A stretch of DNA of 59,880 nucleotides from Clostridia bacterium (GCA_017461945.1 JAFTSB010000025.1:1-59880); one strand, 5' to 3'. Numbered from the stretch's first letter, positions 23,996 to 33,902 are shown. Made by a program: numbers and translations. The notes: a model not told the origin generated them from the letters alone.

Positions 23996-26179
23996 TTACA
24001 GATGGAGCACGCGCTCTTTGATCTCCTGGGTACGACCCTGATTCCAATACTGAGAGCCGATATAGCCGCAGGTACGGCGCGCCACGTTCATGGTGTTCTG
24101 ATCGCGGTTGTGGCAGTTGGGGCATTCCCAAACCAGCTTGCCGTCATCCTCTACGATCTGAATTTCTCCGTCGTAGCCACAGACCTGACAGTAGTCGCTC
24201 TTGGTATTGAGCTCAGCATACATAATATTATCGTAAATGAACTGCATCACGCTGAGGACCGCATCCAGGTTATCCTGCATATTGGGCACCTCTACATAGC
24301 TGATGGCACCGCCGGGAGACAGCTCCTGGAACTTGGCCTCAAAGGCCAGCTTATCAAAGGCATCGATCTCTTCGGTCACGTGAACGTGATAGGAGTTGGT
24401 GATATAGCTCTTATCGGTAACACCGGGGATCTTGCCGTACTTTTTCTGCAGGCACTTGGCAAACTTGTAGGTAGTGGACTCCAGGGGCGTGCCATACAGC
24501 GAATAGTGAATATTCTCCGCATCGCGCCACTTCTTGCAAGCAGCGTTCAGCTTTTTCATCACCTCAAGGCCAAACGTTTCACCCTCGGGATCGGTCAGCT
24601 TCTTACCGGTCACGGCGTAGACGCACTCCCAAAGGCCGGCATAACCAAGGGAAATGGTAGAATAGCCGCCATGAAGCAGCTTGGTAATAGGCTCACCCTT
24701 TCCAAGGCGCGCCAGCGCGCCATACTGCCACAGAATGGGAGCCGCATCGGAAAGCGTGCCCTCCAGGCGCTCGTGTCTGCATTGCAATGCGCGGTGGCAA
24801 AGCTCCAAGCGTTCCTCCAGGATCTCCCAGAACTTGGCCTCGTTTCTGCCCTCGCGGGTAGCGGCGCAGGCGGCATCCACCAGGTTGATGGTCACAACAC
24901 CCTGATTGAAGCGGCCATAATACTTGGCCTTGCCGTTTTCATCCACCCAAGGGGTCAGGAAGGAACGGCAGCCCATGCAAGTGTAGCATTGACCGTCGCC
25001 GTTGTCGTCGACCTTGAGCTTGAGCATCATTTTCTCAGAAATGTAGTCGGGAACCATGCGCTTGGCGGTACATTTTGCGGCCAGCTTGGTCAGCTCCCAA
25101 TAAGGGGTACCCTCGCGGATATTGTCCTCCTCCAGCACATAGATCAGCTTGGGGAATGCAGGGGTCACGTAAACGCCGGCTTCGTTCTTGACACCTTGGC
25201 AGCGCTGCTCCAGCACCTCGCGGATGATGAGGGCCAGATCCTTCTTCAGTCGCTCGTCCTTGGCCTCGTTCAGATACATAAAGACCGTGACAAAGGGGGC
25301 TTGTCCGTTGGTGGTCAACAGCGTGACGACCTGATATTGAATGGTCTGCACGCCGCGGCGGATCTCGTCCAGCAATCTCTGCTCTACGATCTCGGCGATC
25401 TTCTCCTCGCTGGGTGTGGCGCCAAGACTTTCGACCTCGGCACGAACCTGACGGGCGATCTTTTCGCGGGAGATCTGCACAAAGGGTGCCAGATGAGTCA
25501 GCGAAATGCTCTGACCGCCATACTGGTTAGAGGCCACCTGTGCAATGATCTGAGTGGCAATGTTGCAGGCGGTGGAAAAGCTGTGGGGCTTTTCGATCAT
25601 GGTGCCGCTGATAACGGTGCCGTTTTGCAACATATCCTCCAGATTGACCAGATCGCAGTTGTGCATATGCTGGGCGAAATAGTCGGCATCGTGGAAATGG
25701 ATAACGCCCTCCTCATGGGCCTTGACGATCTCCTCGGGGAGGAGGATGCGGCGAGTAATATCCTTGGAGACCTCACCTGCCATATAGTCGCGCTGAACGC
25801 TGTTGACGGTGGGGTTCTTGTTTGCGTTTTCCTGTTTGGCCTCTTCATTATTACACTCGATCAGCGACAGGATGTTGCCGTCGGTGGTGTTGGCCTGACG
25901 TGCAAGGTTACGGGTAAAGCGGTAACGAATGTAGCGCTTGGCGGTCTCGGGGGCGTTTTGCTGAATGATCAGGGTCTCGACCAGCTCCTGGATCTCTTCT
26001 ACCGACAGGGCTCTGCCGATGTCGTTGCAATAATCTTCAATTACATAAGATATATAGTCGATCTGGCGCTGGGTCAGCTCCGGCGTGCCGTCGGTGCTCT
26101 CATTGGCACGCTGAATGGCACGGCAGATCTTCATACGGTCAAAGGTTGTTTCCGAGCCGTTTCTCTTGATAATCTTCAC
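23996..26179 (-). CDS. nrdD: Anaerobic ribonucleoside-triphosphate reductase
   Basis: A 727-residue class III reductase that makes dNTPs without oxygen. An N-terminal ATP-cone (about 1-95, starting KIIKRNGSETTFDR) should bind allosteric ATP/dATP. The C-terminal zinc site has CQVCGYDG and CPNCHNR, and the radical glycine (about 705) sits in RTCGYIGS. The start is GTG at 26179 behind AAAGGAGAG. An NrdR box lies in the promoter region. No aerobic reductase is seen here. Confidence 0.97.
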   Translation of the reverse strand: MKIIKRNGSETTFDRMKICRAIQRANESTDGTPELTQRQIDYISYVIEDYCNDIGRALSVEEIQELVETLIIQQNAPETAKRYIRYRFTRNLARQANTTDGNILSLIECNNEEAKQENANKNPTVNSVQRDYMAGEVSKDITRRILLPEEIVKAHEEGVIHFHDADYFAQHMHNCDLVNLEDMLQNGTVISGTMIEKPHSFSTACNIATQIIAQVASNQYGGQSISLTHLAPFVQISREKIARQVRAEVESLGATPSEEKIAEIVEQRLLDEIRRGVQTIQYQVVTLLTTNGQAPFVTVFMYLNEAKDERLKKDLALIIREVLEQRCQGVKNEAGVYVTPAFPKLIYVLEEDNIREGTPYWELTKLAAKCTAKRMVPDYISEKMMLKLKVDDNGDGQCYTCMGCRSFLTPWVDENGKAKYYGRFNQGVVTINLVDAACAATREGRNEAKFWEILEERLELCHRALQCRHERLEGTLSDAAPILWQYGALARLGKGEPITKLLHGGYSTISLGYAGLWECVYAVTGKKLTDPEGETFGLEVMKKLNAACKKWRDAENIHYSLYGTPLESTTYKFAKCLQKKYGKIPGVTDKSYITNSYHVHVTEEIDAFDKLAFEAKFQELSPGGAISYVEVPNMQDNLDAVLSVMQFIYDNIMYAELNTKSDYCQVCGYDGEIQIVEDDGKLVWECPNCHNRDQNTMNVARRTCGYIGSQYWNQGRTQEIKERVLHL

Positions 26180-26242
26180 GTTTTTGCTCTCCTTTCATTT
26201 GATTTCAAAAATTCCACATTTTGTTATGACAAAAAAGGTCGC

Positions 26243-26258
26243 ACACAATATCTTGTGG
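26243..26258. promoter_or_regulatory. NrdR box
   Basis: ACACAATATCTTGTGG matches the NrdR consensus acaCwAtATaTwGtgt at 14 of 16 positions. It sits just downstream of the nrdD -10, around +7 to +22, where a bound repressor would block transcription. A second box at the usual 30-32 bp spacing is not evident. Confidence 0.82.
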
Positions 26259-26271
26259 CGAGTCGAACATT

Positions 26272-26300
26272 AGTATACCACGAATCCCCCAAATTGTAAA
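26272..26300 (-). promoter_or_regulatory. nrdD promoter
   Basis: On the minus strand, TTTACA (26295-26300) and TATACT (26272-26277) are separated by 17 bp, directly upstream of the NrdR box. Confidence 0.8.
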
Positions 26301-26516
26301 GGGCAACCTGACAAAAAAATTGCACAAATTTTACCCCTAAAATTTGGCGCGTTTGTCCTTATTTTTTGCTTTTTCGACAAGGGGTGAAAATCGGTCCTTT
26401 TTTCCCCGTTGCCGAACCGCCCGAAAATGGGGAGTTTTCCCCCGCCGAGGCTTTTTTGACCGTTTTTCCAGATTAAAAAAGGGCGAAAAAATCGTCCACA
26501 ATTCCTGCGCCACGCC

Positions 26517-26545
26517 TTGACATCATATTGTTTTTCGTGTATAAT
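26517..26545 (+). promoter_or_regulatory. rny promoter
   Basis: Consensus TTGACA (26517-26522), a 17-bp spacer and TATAAT (26540-26545). The rest of the 452-nt gap between nrdD and rny (26301-26516) is AT/GC-patchy, with an 8-bp inverted repeat AAATTTTA/TAAAATTT at 26326-26345 and no visible gene. Confidence 0.88.
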
Positions 26546-26631
26546 AATAGGGTGTATACAATGTTGAGATAGGACTCTTTTTGTATATATGATAATGAAA
26601 CAACAAAAAAAACGTAAAGGAGGTAAACCAA

Positions 26632-28173
26632 ATGAATCCCGGACTTGCAATCGGTCTGATTGCGGCAGCCCTTGCCGTTGGCCTTGCAGTCGGCTTTCTG
26701 ATCCGCCGTATGATTGCGGAGCGAAAGATCGGCTCGGCTGAAGCAGAAGCGGCCCGCATTCTCAGTGATTGCGCCCAGCAGGCCGAAGCCATGAAGAAAG
26801 AACGATTGGTAGAAGCAAAAGAAGAAATTCTGCGGTTGCGCAACGAGACCGAAGCTGATTTGAAAGAACGCCGTGCCGAAGTCAAGAGCATGGAGCGCCG
26901 ACTGACCCAAAAGGAAGAAAATCTGGATCACAAATCTGAGACCCTTGACCGCAAGAACGAGACCCTTGAGCAGAAGATTCGTGAAAACGATGCCCTGCGC
27001 GAGGAGATCACCGAAACGCTGGCGCGCCACAAAAGCATTCTGGAGGAGCTTGCCGGCCTGACTGCCGAGGAGGCCAAGGAGGAGCTGCTGGAGCGTGTGG
27101 AGAGCGAGGTCAAGCACGAGCTTGCTCAACGTCTGGACGAGCTGGATGCCCAATTCAAGGACGAGGCCGATGCCAAGGCACGCAACATCCTTTCCCTTGC
27201 CATTCAGCGCTGCGCCACCGACCACGTGGCAGAATCCACCATTTCCGTGGTGCAGATCCCCAGCGAGGAAATGAAGGGACGCATCATTGGCCGCGAAGGC
27301 CGCAACATCCAAAAGCTTGAGACCCTGACCGGTGTCGAGCTGATCATTGACGACACGCCCGAGGCCATTACACTTTCCGGCTTTGACCCTGTCCGCCGCG
27401 AGGTGGCCAGACTCACGCTGGAAAAGCTGATCGCCGACGGACGCATTCATCCTGCCCGCATCGAGGAAACGGTGGAAAAATGCCGCCGCGAGGTCGATGC
27501 TGTGGTGAAGCAGGCAGGCGAGCGTGCCACCTATGAGGTGGGCATTCCCAATCTGCACCCCGAGCTGGTCAAGCTGCTGGGTCGCCTGCGTTACCGCACC
27601 AGCTACGGTCAAAACGTGCTGAAACACTCCATTGAGGTGGCCTTCCTGGCCGGCATCATGGCCGAGGAGCTGGGTGTAGACGCCGCCACCGCCAAGCGCG
27701 CAGGTCTGCTGCACGACCTTGGTAAGGCATTCCCCCACGATGTAGAAGGTACCCACGTAGAGCTTGGTGTCAATGTGGCACGCAAGTATAAGGAAAGCCG
27801 CGATGTGATCCACGCCATTGAGGCACATCACAACGACGTAGAGCCCCAGACCGTCATCGCCATTCTGGTGCAGGCCGCCGATGCCATTTCCGCTTCTCGC
27901 CCCGGTGCACGCCGCGAGGATCTGGAAAACTACATCAAGCGTCTGGAGAAGCTGGAGGAGATCGCCAAGGGCTTTGAGGGCGTTGACAAGGCATTTGCCA
28001 TTCAGGCCGGCCGCGAGCTGCGCGTGATGGTGAAGCCCGAGGACGTCACCGACGAGGGCATGAAGCTGATCGCCCGCGATATGGCCAAGAAGATCCAGGA
28101 CGAGGTCAAGTACCCCGGCCAGATCAAGGTCAATCTGATCCGCGAGAGCCGTGCCGTTGATTACGCAAAATAA
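26632..28173 (+). CDS. rny: Ribonuclease Y
   Basis: A 513-residue membrane-anchored endoribonuclease that starts mRNA decay. One N-terminal membrane segment (about 4-25) is followed by a long charged coiled coil (about 30-200), a KH domain around [12 protein letters not shown] (about 220), and the HD domain with H361-D362 (LLHDLGKAF). Size and order match RNase Y. AAAGGAGG sets the start. Confidence 0.97.
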   Translation: MNPGLAIGLIAAALAVGLAVGFLIRRMIAERKIGSAEAEAARILSDCAQQAEAMKKERLVEAKEEILRLRNETEADLKERRAEVKSMERRLTQKEENLDHKSETLDRKNETLEQKIRENDALREEITETLARHKSILEELAGLTAEEAKEELLERVESEVKHELAQRLDELDAQFKDEADAKARNILSLAIQRCATDHVAESTISVVQIPSEEMKGRIIGREGRNIQKLETLTGVELIIDDTPEAITLSGFDPVRREVARLTLEKLIADGRIHPARIEETVEKCRREVDAVVKQAGERATYEVGIPNLHPELVKLLGRLRYRTSYGQNVLKHSIEVAFLAGIMAEELGVDAATAKRAGLLHDLGKAFPHDVEGTHVELGVNVARKYKESRDVIHAIEAHHNDVEPQTVIAILVQAADAISASRPGARREDLENYIKRLEKLEEIAKGFEGVDKAFAIQAGRELRVMVKPEDVTDEGMKLIARDMAKKIQDEVKYPGQIKVNLIRESRAVDYAK

Positions 28174-28240
28174 CACATTTCTCCCTGCATTTACATAGAG
28201 CTTCTTTGCAAATGAACACCGCCCCGGCGGTGCGAGAAAT

Positions 28241-28278
28241 AAAAAACCGCCCATGAGCCAGCGCTCATGGGCGGTTTT
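28241..28278. terminator. Bidirectional terminator after rny
   Basis: The stem ACCGCCCATGAGC/GCTCATGGGCGGT has A and T runs on both sides. A small GCCCCGGCGG hairpin lies at about 28218-28233 before it. Confidence 0.9.
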
Positions 28279-28372
28279 TGTATGAAGTGAGCATTGCTCC
28301 CTCCGCCATTCCGCAGAGATTCCATCGGTTCACCACCGAGCACGGCTCGCAAGTCATATTCACCATAAGCAT
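28265..28372 (-). other. Possible short leftward transcript or small ORF
   Basis: The leftward strand between about 28380 and the terminator has protein-like composition in two frames. One (stop at 28265) gives a closed 35-codon ORF with three cysteines. The other, running through about 28283-28372, reads GEYDLRAVLGG and SLRNGGGSNAHF. Neither has a clear ribosome binding site. The segment may be a small gene, a non-coding RNA or part of a dispersed repeat. Confidence 0.25.
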
Positions 28373-28393
28373 GGAAAAGATATACAATATCCT

Positions 28394-28422
28394 TTGACAA
28401 TTATAAAGTTTTGTGTTATACT
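28394..28422 (+). promoter_or_regulatory. Promoter of the DUF512-der-obg-ppa run
   Basis: TTGACA (28394-28399), a 17-bp spacer and TATACT (28417-28422), then AAAGGAGAG before the ATG. Confidence 0.85.
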
Positions 28423-28466
28423 ATATAAGATATACTGGGTAACTGCGCAATGAAAGGAGAGATCAC

Positions 28467-29789
28467 ATGGTTCGCATTACGGAAATCGACCCCAGGGGTC
28501 GGGCGGCAAGGGCTGGTGTGAAGGCCGGTGACACACTCATCGCCATCAACGGCAACCCCATCGTGGACGTATTGGATTATCGCTTTTACTTGGCCGAGTC
28601 TACCGTTGAGCTCTCCCTTTCCCGCGAGGAGCTCCCCTTTTCCGTCACGGTACACAAGGGCATTTACGACGATATCGGGTTGGAATTTGAAACGCCGCTC
28701 ATGGACAAAAAGCAATGCTGCGCCAATCGCTGCATCTTCTGCTTTATCGATCAGCTCCCAAAGGGGTTGCGCTCCTCCTTGTATTTCAAGGATGACGACT
28801 CACGGCTATCCTTTCTCCACGGCAACTACATCACCCTGACCAATATGAAGGAAGCCGACATTGACCGCATCATCAAGATGCACATTTCTCCGGTCAACGT
28901 ATCCATTCATACCACCAATCCGGCCCTGCGTTGCGATATGATGAAAAATCGTCGCGCCGGCGAGGTGCTTTCCTATCTGAACAAAATGGCCAAGGCCGGT
29001 ATTCGGCTTTGTGGGCAGATCGTGCTGTGCCGCGGCGTCAACGACGGTGCAGAGCTGCAGCGCTCGCTGGAGGATCTTGCAAAGCTCCACCCGGCTATGA
29101 GCAGCGTTTCCATTGTGCCGGCCGGATTGACACGCTTTCGCGAGGGGTTGTTCCCTCTCACGCCCTTTACCAAGGAGGAATGCCGTGCCGTGATCGCACA
29201 GGTCAATGCCTTTGGTGACCAATGCGAGCGTGAGCTTGGCAGCCGGATCTTCTGCTGCTCGGACGAATTTTATCTGAAGGGCGAGGTTCCCCTGCCCGAG
29301 GAGAGCTATTACGGCGATTACGAGCAGATCGAAAACGGCGTGGGCATGCTACGCTCGCTGATGGCGGAATTCGGCCGCGAGCTGGAATTTTTGGAGGACT
29401 ATCTCCCGGGCGCTCCCCTTTGCCGACGGGTGTCGTTGGCCACGGGTAAAGCCGCCGCCCCCACAATGCGCCTTTTGGCTAAGACGCTGCAAAGCAGAGT
29501 GCCGGGGCTGACTGTGGATATTTTTGAAATACAAAATCATTTTTTTGGCCCCGAGATCACCGTAGCCGGTCTGCTGACGGGACACGACATGGCCGAGCAG
29601 CTTGCCGGCACGGATCTGGGGGACGAGCTGTTGATCCCCGCCACCATGCTGCGTGCCGAGGGGGATCTGTTCCTTTGCGGCATGACGCCACAGGAGCTTT
29701 CTGCGCGGCTGAGCGTGTCCATCCGCCCCACCAAGGGCGAGGGCGCGGAGCTGCTGGCTGCTATGCTGGGCGTAAAATGCCCGTATTGA
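28467..29789 (+). CDS. DUF512 radical SAM protein with PDZ domain
   Basis: A 440-residue protein. Residues 1-65 form a PDZ-like domain (RAARAGVKAGDTLIAING). A radical SAM-type cluster motif follows with C85, C89 and C92 (CCANRCIFCF), and the C-terminal half is DUF512. This combination is widespread in Clostridia and is usually encoded directly before der, as here. The reaction is unknown; the genomic link to ribosome-assembly GTPases suggests a translation-related modification, but that is inference. Confidence 0.88.
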   Translation: MVRITEIDPRGRAARAGVKAGDTLIAINGNPIVDVLDYRFYLAESTVELSLSREELPFSVTVHKGIYDDIGLEFETPLMDKKQCCANRCIFCFIDQLPKGLRSSLYFKDDDSRLSFLHGNYITLTNMKEADIDRIIKMHISPVNVSIHTTNPALRCDMMKNRRAGEVLSYLNKMAKAGIRLCGQIVLCRGVNDGAELQRSLEDLAKLHPAMSSVSIVPAGLTRFREGLFPLTPFTKEECRAVIAQVNAFGDQCERELGSRIFCCSDEFYLKGEVPLPEESYYGDYEQIENGVGMLRSLMAEFGRELEFLEDYLPGAPLCRRVSLATGKAAAPTMRLLAKTLQSRVPGLTVDIFEIQNHFFGPEITVAGLLTGHDMAEQLAGTDLGDELLIPATMLRAEGDLFLCGMTPQELSARLSVSIRPTKGEGAELLAAMLGVKCPY

Positions 29790-29819
29790 CCTACCACTGT
29801 TAGAATCGAGGTGTTGACA

Positions 29820-31157
29820 ATGGCAAAGCCTGTTGTGGCCATCGTGGGCCGCCCCAATGTGGGAAAAAGCACGTTTTTTAATAAATTGATCGGCGAGCGC
29901 CGTTCGATCGTGGAGGACACGCCCGGCGTGACTCGCGACCGTATTTACGGTGAGACCGAATGGAGAGGGCGCAAGCTGACGCTGATCGACACGGGCGGTA
30001 TCGAGCCCAAGACCGACGATGTGATCCTGTCGCAAATGAAGCTGCAGGCCGAGATCGCCGTGGAAAGTGCCGACGTGATCATTTTTCTGTGCGACGTCCG
30101 CACCGGTCTGACCGCCGCTGACCGCGATGTGGCCATTATGCTGAAGAAAAGCGGAAAGCCCATTGTGCCTGCCATCAATAAGTGTGACAGCGTGGGTCGC
30201 TTACCCTATGAATTTTATGAATTCTATGAGCTGGGCTTTGATGTAGAGCCCATTGCCGTTTCTTCTGTGCATGGCTCGGGTACCGGCGATATTCTGGATG
30301 CCGTGATGGATCTTCTCCCTGCCGAATGGGAGGAGGACGAGGAGGACGACTCCATTAAGGTGGCTGTGATCGGCAAGCCCAACGCCGGCAAATCCTCTAT
30401 GATCAACCGTATGGTGGGCAGCAATCGCCTGATCGTTTCCAGCATTGCGGGCACCACCCGTGACGCTGTGGATACCGTGGTGGAAAATCAGTACGGCAAA
30501 TTTACCTTTATTGACACCGCCGGTATTCGCCGCCAGTCCAAGATCAACGACAGCATTGAAAAATACAGCGTTCTCCGTGCGCATATGGCCGTGGAGCGCG
30601 CCGATGTTTGCCTGATCATGGTGGATGCCAATGAAGGCGTGACTGAGCAGGACGAGAAGATCGCCGGCATTGCTCACGAGGCCGGAAAGGCCTGCATCAT
30701 TCTGGTAAACAAGTGGGATAGCATCGAAAAGGACAACGACACCACCAAGGAGTTCACCACCAAGGTCTATGAAGCCTTGGGCTATATGCAGTATGCCCCC
30801 CTGCTCTTTGTTTCGGCCAAGACCGGTCAGCGCGTGACCAACATTTTTGAACAGATCTGTTATGTACACAACCAGGCACAGATGCGCGTTTCCACCGGCA
30901 TGCTCAACGACGTGCTGGGCGATGCCACCACCCGTGTGCAGCCCCCCTCGGACAAGGGCAAGCGGTTGAAGATCTATTATATGACCCAGATCAGCGTGGG
31001 GCCCCCTACCTTTGTGATCTTTTGCAACAGCGCACCGCTTTTCCATTTTTCTTATCAACGGTATTTGGAAAACTGCCTGCGTGAGACCTTTGGCTTCCGC
31101 GGTACGCCCATTAAGCTGATCGTTCGCGAGAGAGGGGAGGAAATGCCCCATGCGTGA
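29820..31157 (+). CDS. der: Ribosome-assembly GTPase Der (EngA)
   Basis: A 445-residue GTPase with two tandem G domains, needed for 50S subunit maturation. The first P-loop is GRPNVGKS (about 9-16) and the second GKPNAGKS (about 185). Switch regions DTPGVTRD and DTAGIRRQ are present, and a C-terminal KH-like domain ends the protein. The ATG at 29820 behind GAGGTG is preferred over GTG at 29811. It overlaps obg by 8 nt. Confidence 0.97.
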   Translation: MAKPVVAIVGRPNVGKSTFFNKLIGERRSIVEDTPGVTRDRIYGETEWRGRKLTLIDTGGIEPKTDDVILSQMKLQAEIAVESADVIIFLCDVRTGLTAADRDVAIMLKKSGKPIVPAINKCDSVGRLPYEFYEFYELGFDVEPIAVSSVHGSGTGDILDAVMDLLPAEWEEDEEDDSIKVAVIGKPNAGKSSMINRMVGSNRLIVSSIAGTTRDAVDTVVENQYGKFTFIDTAGIRRQSKINDSIEKYSVLRAHMAVERADVCLIMVDANEGVTEQDEKIAGIAHEAGKACIILVNKWDSIEKDNDTTKEFTTKVYEALGYMQYAPLLFVSAKTGQRVTNIFEQICYVHNQAQMRVSTGMLNDVLGDATTRVQPPSDKGKRLKIYYMTQISVGPPTFVIFCNSAPLFHFSYQRYLENCLRETFGFRGTPIKLIVRERGEEMPHA

Positions 31158-32442
31158 TGCAGAAAGAATCATTGACAAGGTTAAAATTTACGTTAAGGCC
31201 GGCAACGGCGGTAACGGTGCCGTTGCCTTTCACCGCGAAAAGTATGTGGCGCGCGGCGGCCCCTCGGGCGGCGACGGCGGGCACGGCGGGCACGTGGTAT
31301 TCAAGGTAGACCCCGGTGCCACCACCCTGTTGTTTTTCCGCGATCACCGCAAATTTGTAGCCAAAAACGGCGGCGACGGTCAGGGCGAAAAATTCCACGG
31401 CGCCAATGGGCAAAATGTGGAAATTCTGGTGCCCCTTGGCACGTTGATCCGCGACGCCGAGACCGGCAAGATCATCAAGGATATGTCCGATGACCAGCCC
31501 TTTATTTGCTGCAAGGGTGGCCGCGGCGGCTGGGGCAATCGGCATTTCGCCTCCCCCACCCGTCAGCTCCCCATGTTCGCCAAGCCCGGCACTAAGGGCG
31601 AGGAGCGCGAGTTGATTCTGGAGCTGAAGATGCTGGCAGACGTGGGTCTGATCGGTATGCCCAGCGTGGGTAAATCCTCTATTCTTTCCCGCATCAGCTC
31701 GGCACGCCCCAAGATCGCGGCTTATCACTTCACCACCCTTTCCCCCAATCTTGGCGTAGTACGCACCGGCGGTGAGGCCGGCTTTGTAGCGGCGGATATT
31801 CCCGGTCTGATCGAGGGCGCAGCAGAGGGCGCAGGCCTTGGCCACGCATTTCTGCGGCACATTGAGCGTTGCCGACTGCTGCTACATGTGGTGGACATCT
31901 CCTGCGAGGAGGGGCGCGACCCCATCGAGGATATCCGCGTGATCAACGGCGAGCTTTCCCGTTACAGCGAAAAGCTGGCTGCCCTGCCCCAGATGATCGT
32001 GGCCAACAAGGCCGATGCACTGGACGAGGAGCTGGTAGATGTAAAAGCCTTTGAGGCTTATGTCCGGGAAAACGGCTGGGAGCTGATGTATGTATCGGCC
32101 GCCACCGGCGACAACCTGAAGGAGCTGGTCACCACCGTGGCCAAGCGTCTGGCCGATCTGCCCCCCGTAACGGTATTTGAAACCGAGCTGAACGTGGAGG
32201 AGGAGATCGAGGAGATCGACCGCGACGCCATCACGGTTCGCCGCGAGAACAACGATTTCTATGTAGAAGGTCCTTGGCTCACGGAGCTGGTGGAAAGCAT
32301 CAACTTTACCGATTATGAATCTCTCGCCTATTTTGAAAAGACCCTGATCCGCCGCGGCGTGATCAAGCTGCTGGAGGAAAAGGGCTGTACCGACGGTCAC
32401 ACCGTACACATTTACGATTTTGAATTTGATTTTGTAAAATAA
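31150..32442 (+). CDS. obg: Obg family GTPase
   Basis: A 430-residue essential GTPase involved in 50S assembly and stress control. The glycine-rich OBG domain covers about 1-160 (GGPSGGDGGHGGHV). The G domain follows with P-loop GMPSVGKSS and DIPGLIEGA, and the C-terminal OCT domain (about 350-430) marks the Bacillota type. The start overlaps the end of der and is preceded by GGGGAGG. rpmA (L27), often its neighbour, is absent. Confidence 0.96.
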   Translation: MRDAERIIDKVKIYVKAGNGGNGAVAFHREKYVARGGPSGGDGGHGGHVVFKVDPGATTLLFFRDHRKFVAKNGGDGQGEKFHGANGQNVEILVPLGTLIRDAETGKIIKDMSDDQPFICCKGGRGGWGNRHFASPTRQLPMFAKPGTKGEERELILELKMLADVGLIGMPSVGKSSILSRISSARPKIAAYHFTTLSPNLGVVRTGGEAGFVAADIPGLIEGAAEGAGLGHAFLRHIERCRLLLHVVDISCEEGRDPIEDIRVINGELSRYSEKLAALPQMIVANKADALDEELVDVKAFEAYVRENGWELMYVSAATGDNLKELVTTVAKRLADLPPVTVFETELNVEEEIEEIDRDAITVRRENNDFYVEGPWLTELVESINFTDYESLAYFEKTLIRRGVIKLLEEKGCTDGHTVHIYDFEFDFVK

Positions 32443-32455
32443 GGGAGGAAACGCT

Positions 32456-32992
32456 ATGAACATCTGGCATGATATGAACCCTAAGGAAATCACCCCCACC
32501 GATTTTTCGGCTGTTATTGAGATCTCCAAGGGCAGCCGCTGTAAGTATGAGCTGGATAAGCACACCGGCCTTTTGCGTCTGGACCGTGTGCTGTACACCT
32601 CTACCCACTACCCTGCCAACTACGGTTTTATTCCCCGCACCTTTGCCGATGACGGCGACCCCCTTGACGTACTGGTCCTGTGCAATGAGCCCATCCAGCC
32701 CTTGACGCTGGTGCGTGTTTACCCCATTGGCGTAATGCGTATGTTGGATGACGGCCACATTGACGACAAGATCATTGCCGTTCCCTTTACCGACCCCAAC
32801 TACAACGGTTATCACTCTATTGATGAGCTGCCTGCCCACATTTTTGACGAAATTATGCACTTTTTTAAGGTATATAAGCAGTTGGAAAACAAGCAGACCG
32901 ATGTCAAGGAGCTTTATACCCGTGAGGAGGCCGAAAAGATCGTCAGCGAGGCCATTGACGGCTATGTAGAGAAATTCTGCAGAGGCCGATAA
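32456..32992 (+). CDS. ppa: Inorganic pyrophosphatase (family I)
   Basis: A 178-residue soluble pyrophosphatase that pulls biosynthetic reactions by hydrolysing PPi. The signature DDGDPLDVLVL holds the metal-binding aspartates, with KYELDK and YPANYGFIPRT typical of family I. It is the last gene of the run and lies 13 nt after obg. Confidence 0.96.
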   Translation: MNIWHDMNPKEITPTDFSAVIEISKGSRCKYELDKHTGLLRLDRVLYTSTHYPANYGFIPRTFADDGDPLDVLVLCNEPIQPLTLVRVYPIGVMRMLDDGHIDDKIIAVPFTDPNYNGYHSIDELPAHIFDEIMHFFKVYKQLENKQTDVKELYTREEAEKIVSEAIDGYVEKFCRGR

Positions 32993-32996
32993 GACC

Positions 32997-33032
32997 AAAA
33001 AAGCCCGGTTCTATACAGAACCGGGCTTTTTT
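32997..33032. terminator. Bidirectional terminator
   Basis: The stem AGCCCGGTTCT/AGAACCGGGCT with loop ATAC is flanked by A and T runs. It separates ppa from the convergent AraC-family gene. Confidence 0.9.
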
Positions 33033-33870
33033 ATGATTTGGTGCTACCGCGGATCTCGGTGGGAGAGGTGCCCAGCATTTCCTTGCACACGTGATTAAAG
33101 CTCCGCAGACTTTGAAATCCACTTTCAAAGGCAATGCGGGTGATGGGGAGCGCCGTTTCCTGCAGCAGACGGATGGCATGCTCCATGCGATACTGATTTA
33201 ACAGCTGCTTGAAATGCATACCAAACAGGCTTTGAAAGGCCTTGGAAAGGTATTGATAGTGATAGCCCAGCTCCTTGGCCACATCCTGTAGCGTAATGTC
33301 GTTTTTAAAGTGGTCTGCCACATACAAGGCAATATCGGCGGCCAGATTTTCGTTTCGTTCGTCCAAGCGATCCTGCACAAAGGTGGCCTCTGCCACGTAT
33401 TCCCCCCCGATGGCATACAGGCAAGCCTTGGCCGCCAGGCGTTGTGCCTCAGTGAGTGTGTTCCGCTCTCCCCAAGAGCCGAAATGCCGCATCATCTCCT
33501 CTAAAAAAAAGCGCGTGCAGCCCTCAGAAGGGTGAAAGACCGGGTTTTGCGGCCGTTTGCCTTCCAATAGAGCGGCCAGACCCCCCACCAACCCCGCGGA
33601 AAAGGCGGAGCACCAGATCCAGGAGCTTTGCGCCAGCTGCATGCAATGGGTTTGAAAGGGGTGGATCATGATGGCTTCACCGGGGCGGATGGTGTATTCA
33701 CAGCCATCCACCGTAACCCGTGTTTTGCCAAGGGTGGGGATCAGTATTTCATAATTTTTATGGAAATGCGAAATGCCGATGGGACCTGGGTTGCTGGTGT
33801 GGTTATAGCGGTAAGCCGTTATCAGCACTTTGCCGGTATTTTGCGATTGATGATGAACGGTATTTTGCAT
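33031..33870 (-). CDS. AraC-family regulator
   Basis: A 279-residue regulator with an N-terminal cupin-like domain (ISHFHKNYEILIP, then GEAIMIHPFQTHC) and a C-terminal double helix-turn-helix (ITLQDVAKELGYHYQYLSKAF and ITRIAFESGFQSLRSFNHV). The ATG at 33870 is chosen for its spacing from TTTGGAG. It is divergent from the surface phosphoesterase gene, with back-to-back promoters, and probably controls it. The ligand is unknown. Confidence 0.9.
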   Translation of the reverse strand: MQNTVHHQSQNTGKVLITAYRYNHTSNPGPIGISHFHKNYEILIPTLGKTRVTVDGCEYTIRPGEAIMIHPFQTHCMQLAQSSWIWCSAFSAGLVGGLAALLEGKRPQNPVFHPSEGCTRFFLEEMMRHFGSWGERNTLTEAQRLAAKACLYAIGGEYVAEATFVQDRLDERNENLAADIALYVADHFKNDITLQDVAKELGYHYQYLSKAFQSLFGMHFKQLLNQYRMEHAIRLLQETALPITRIAFESGFQSLRSFNHVCKEMLGTSPTEIRGSTKS

Positions 33871-33902
33871 AATGCACATCTCCAAATGAATTCTTGCTAT
33901 AA

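Noticed and set aside
23459-26299. 946-codon open frame antisense to nrdD and nrdG
   Set aside because: Both sense genes carry all family motifs; the antisense frame is a composition effect.
26473-28254. 593-codon minus-strand frame opposite rny
   Set aside because: RNase Y on the plus strand has a promoter, ribosome site and all domains.
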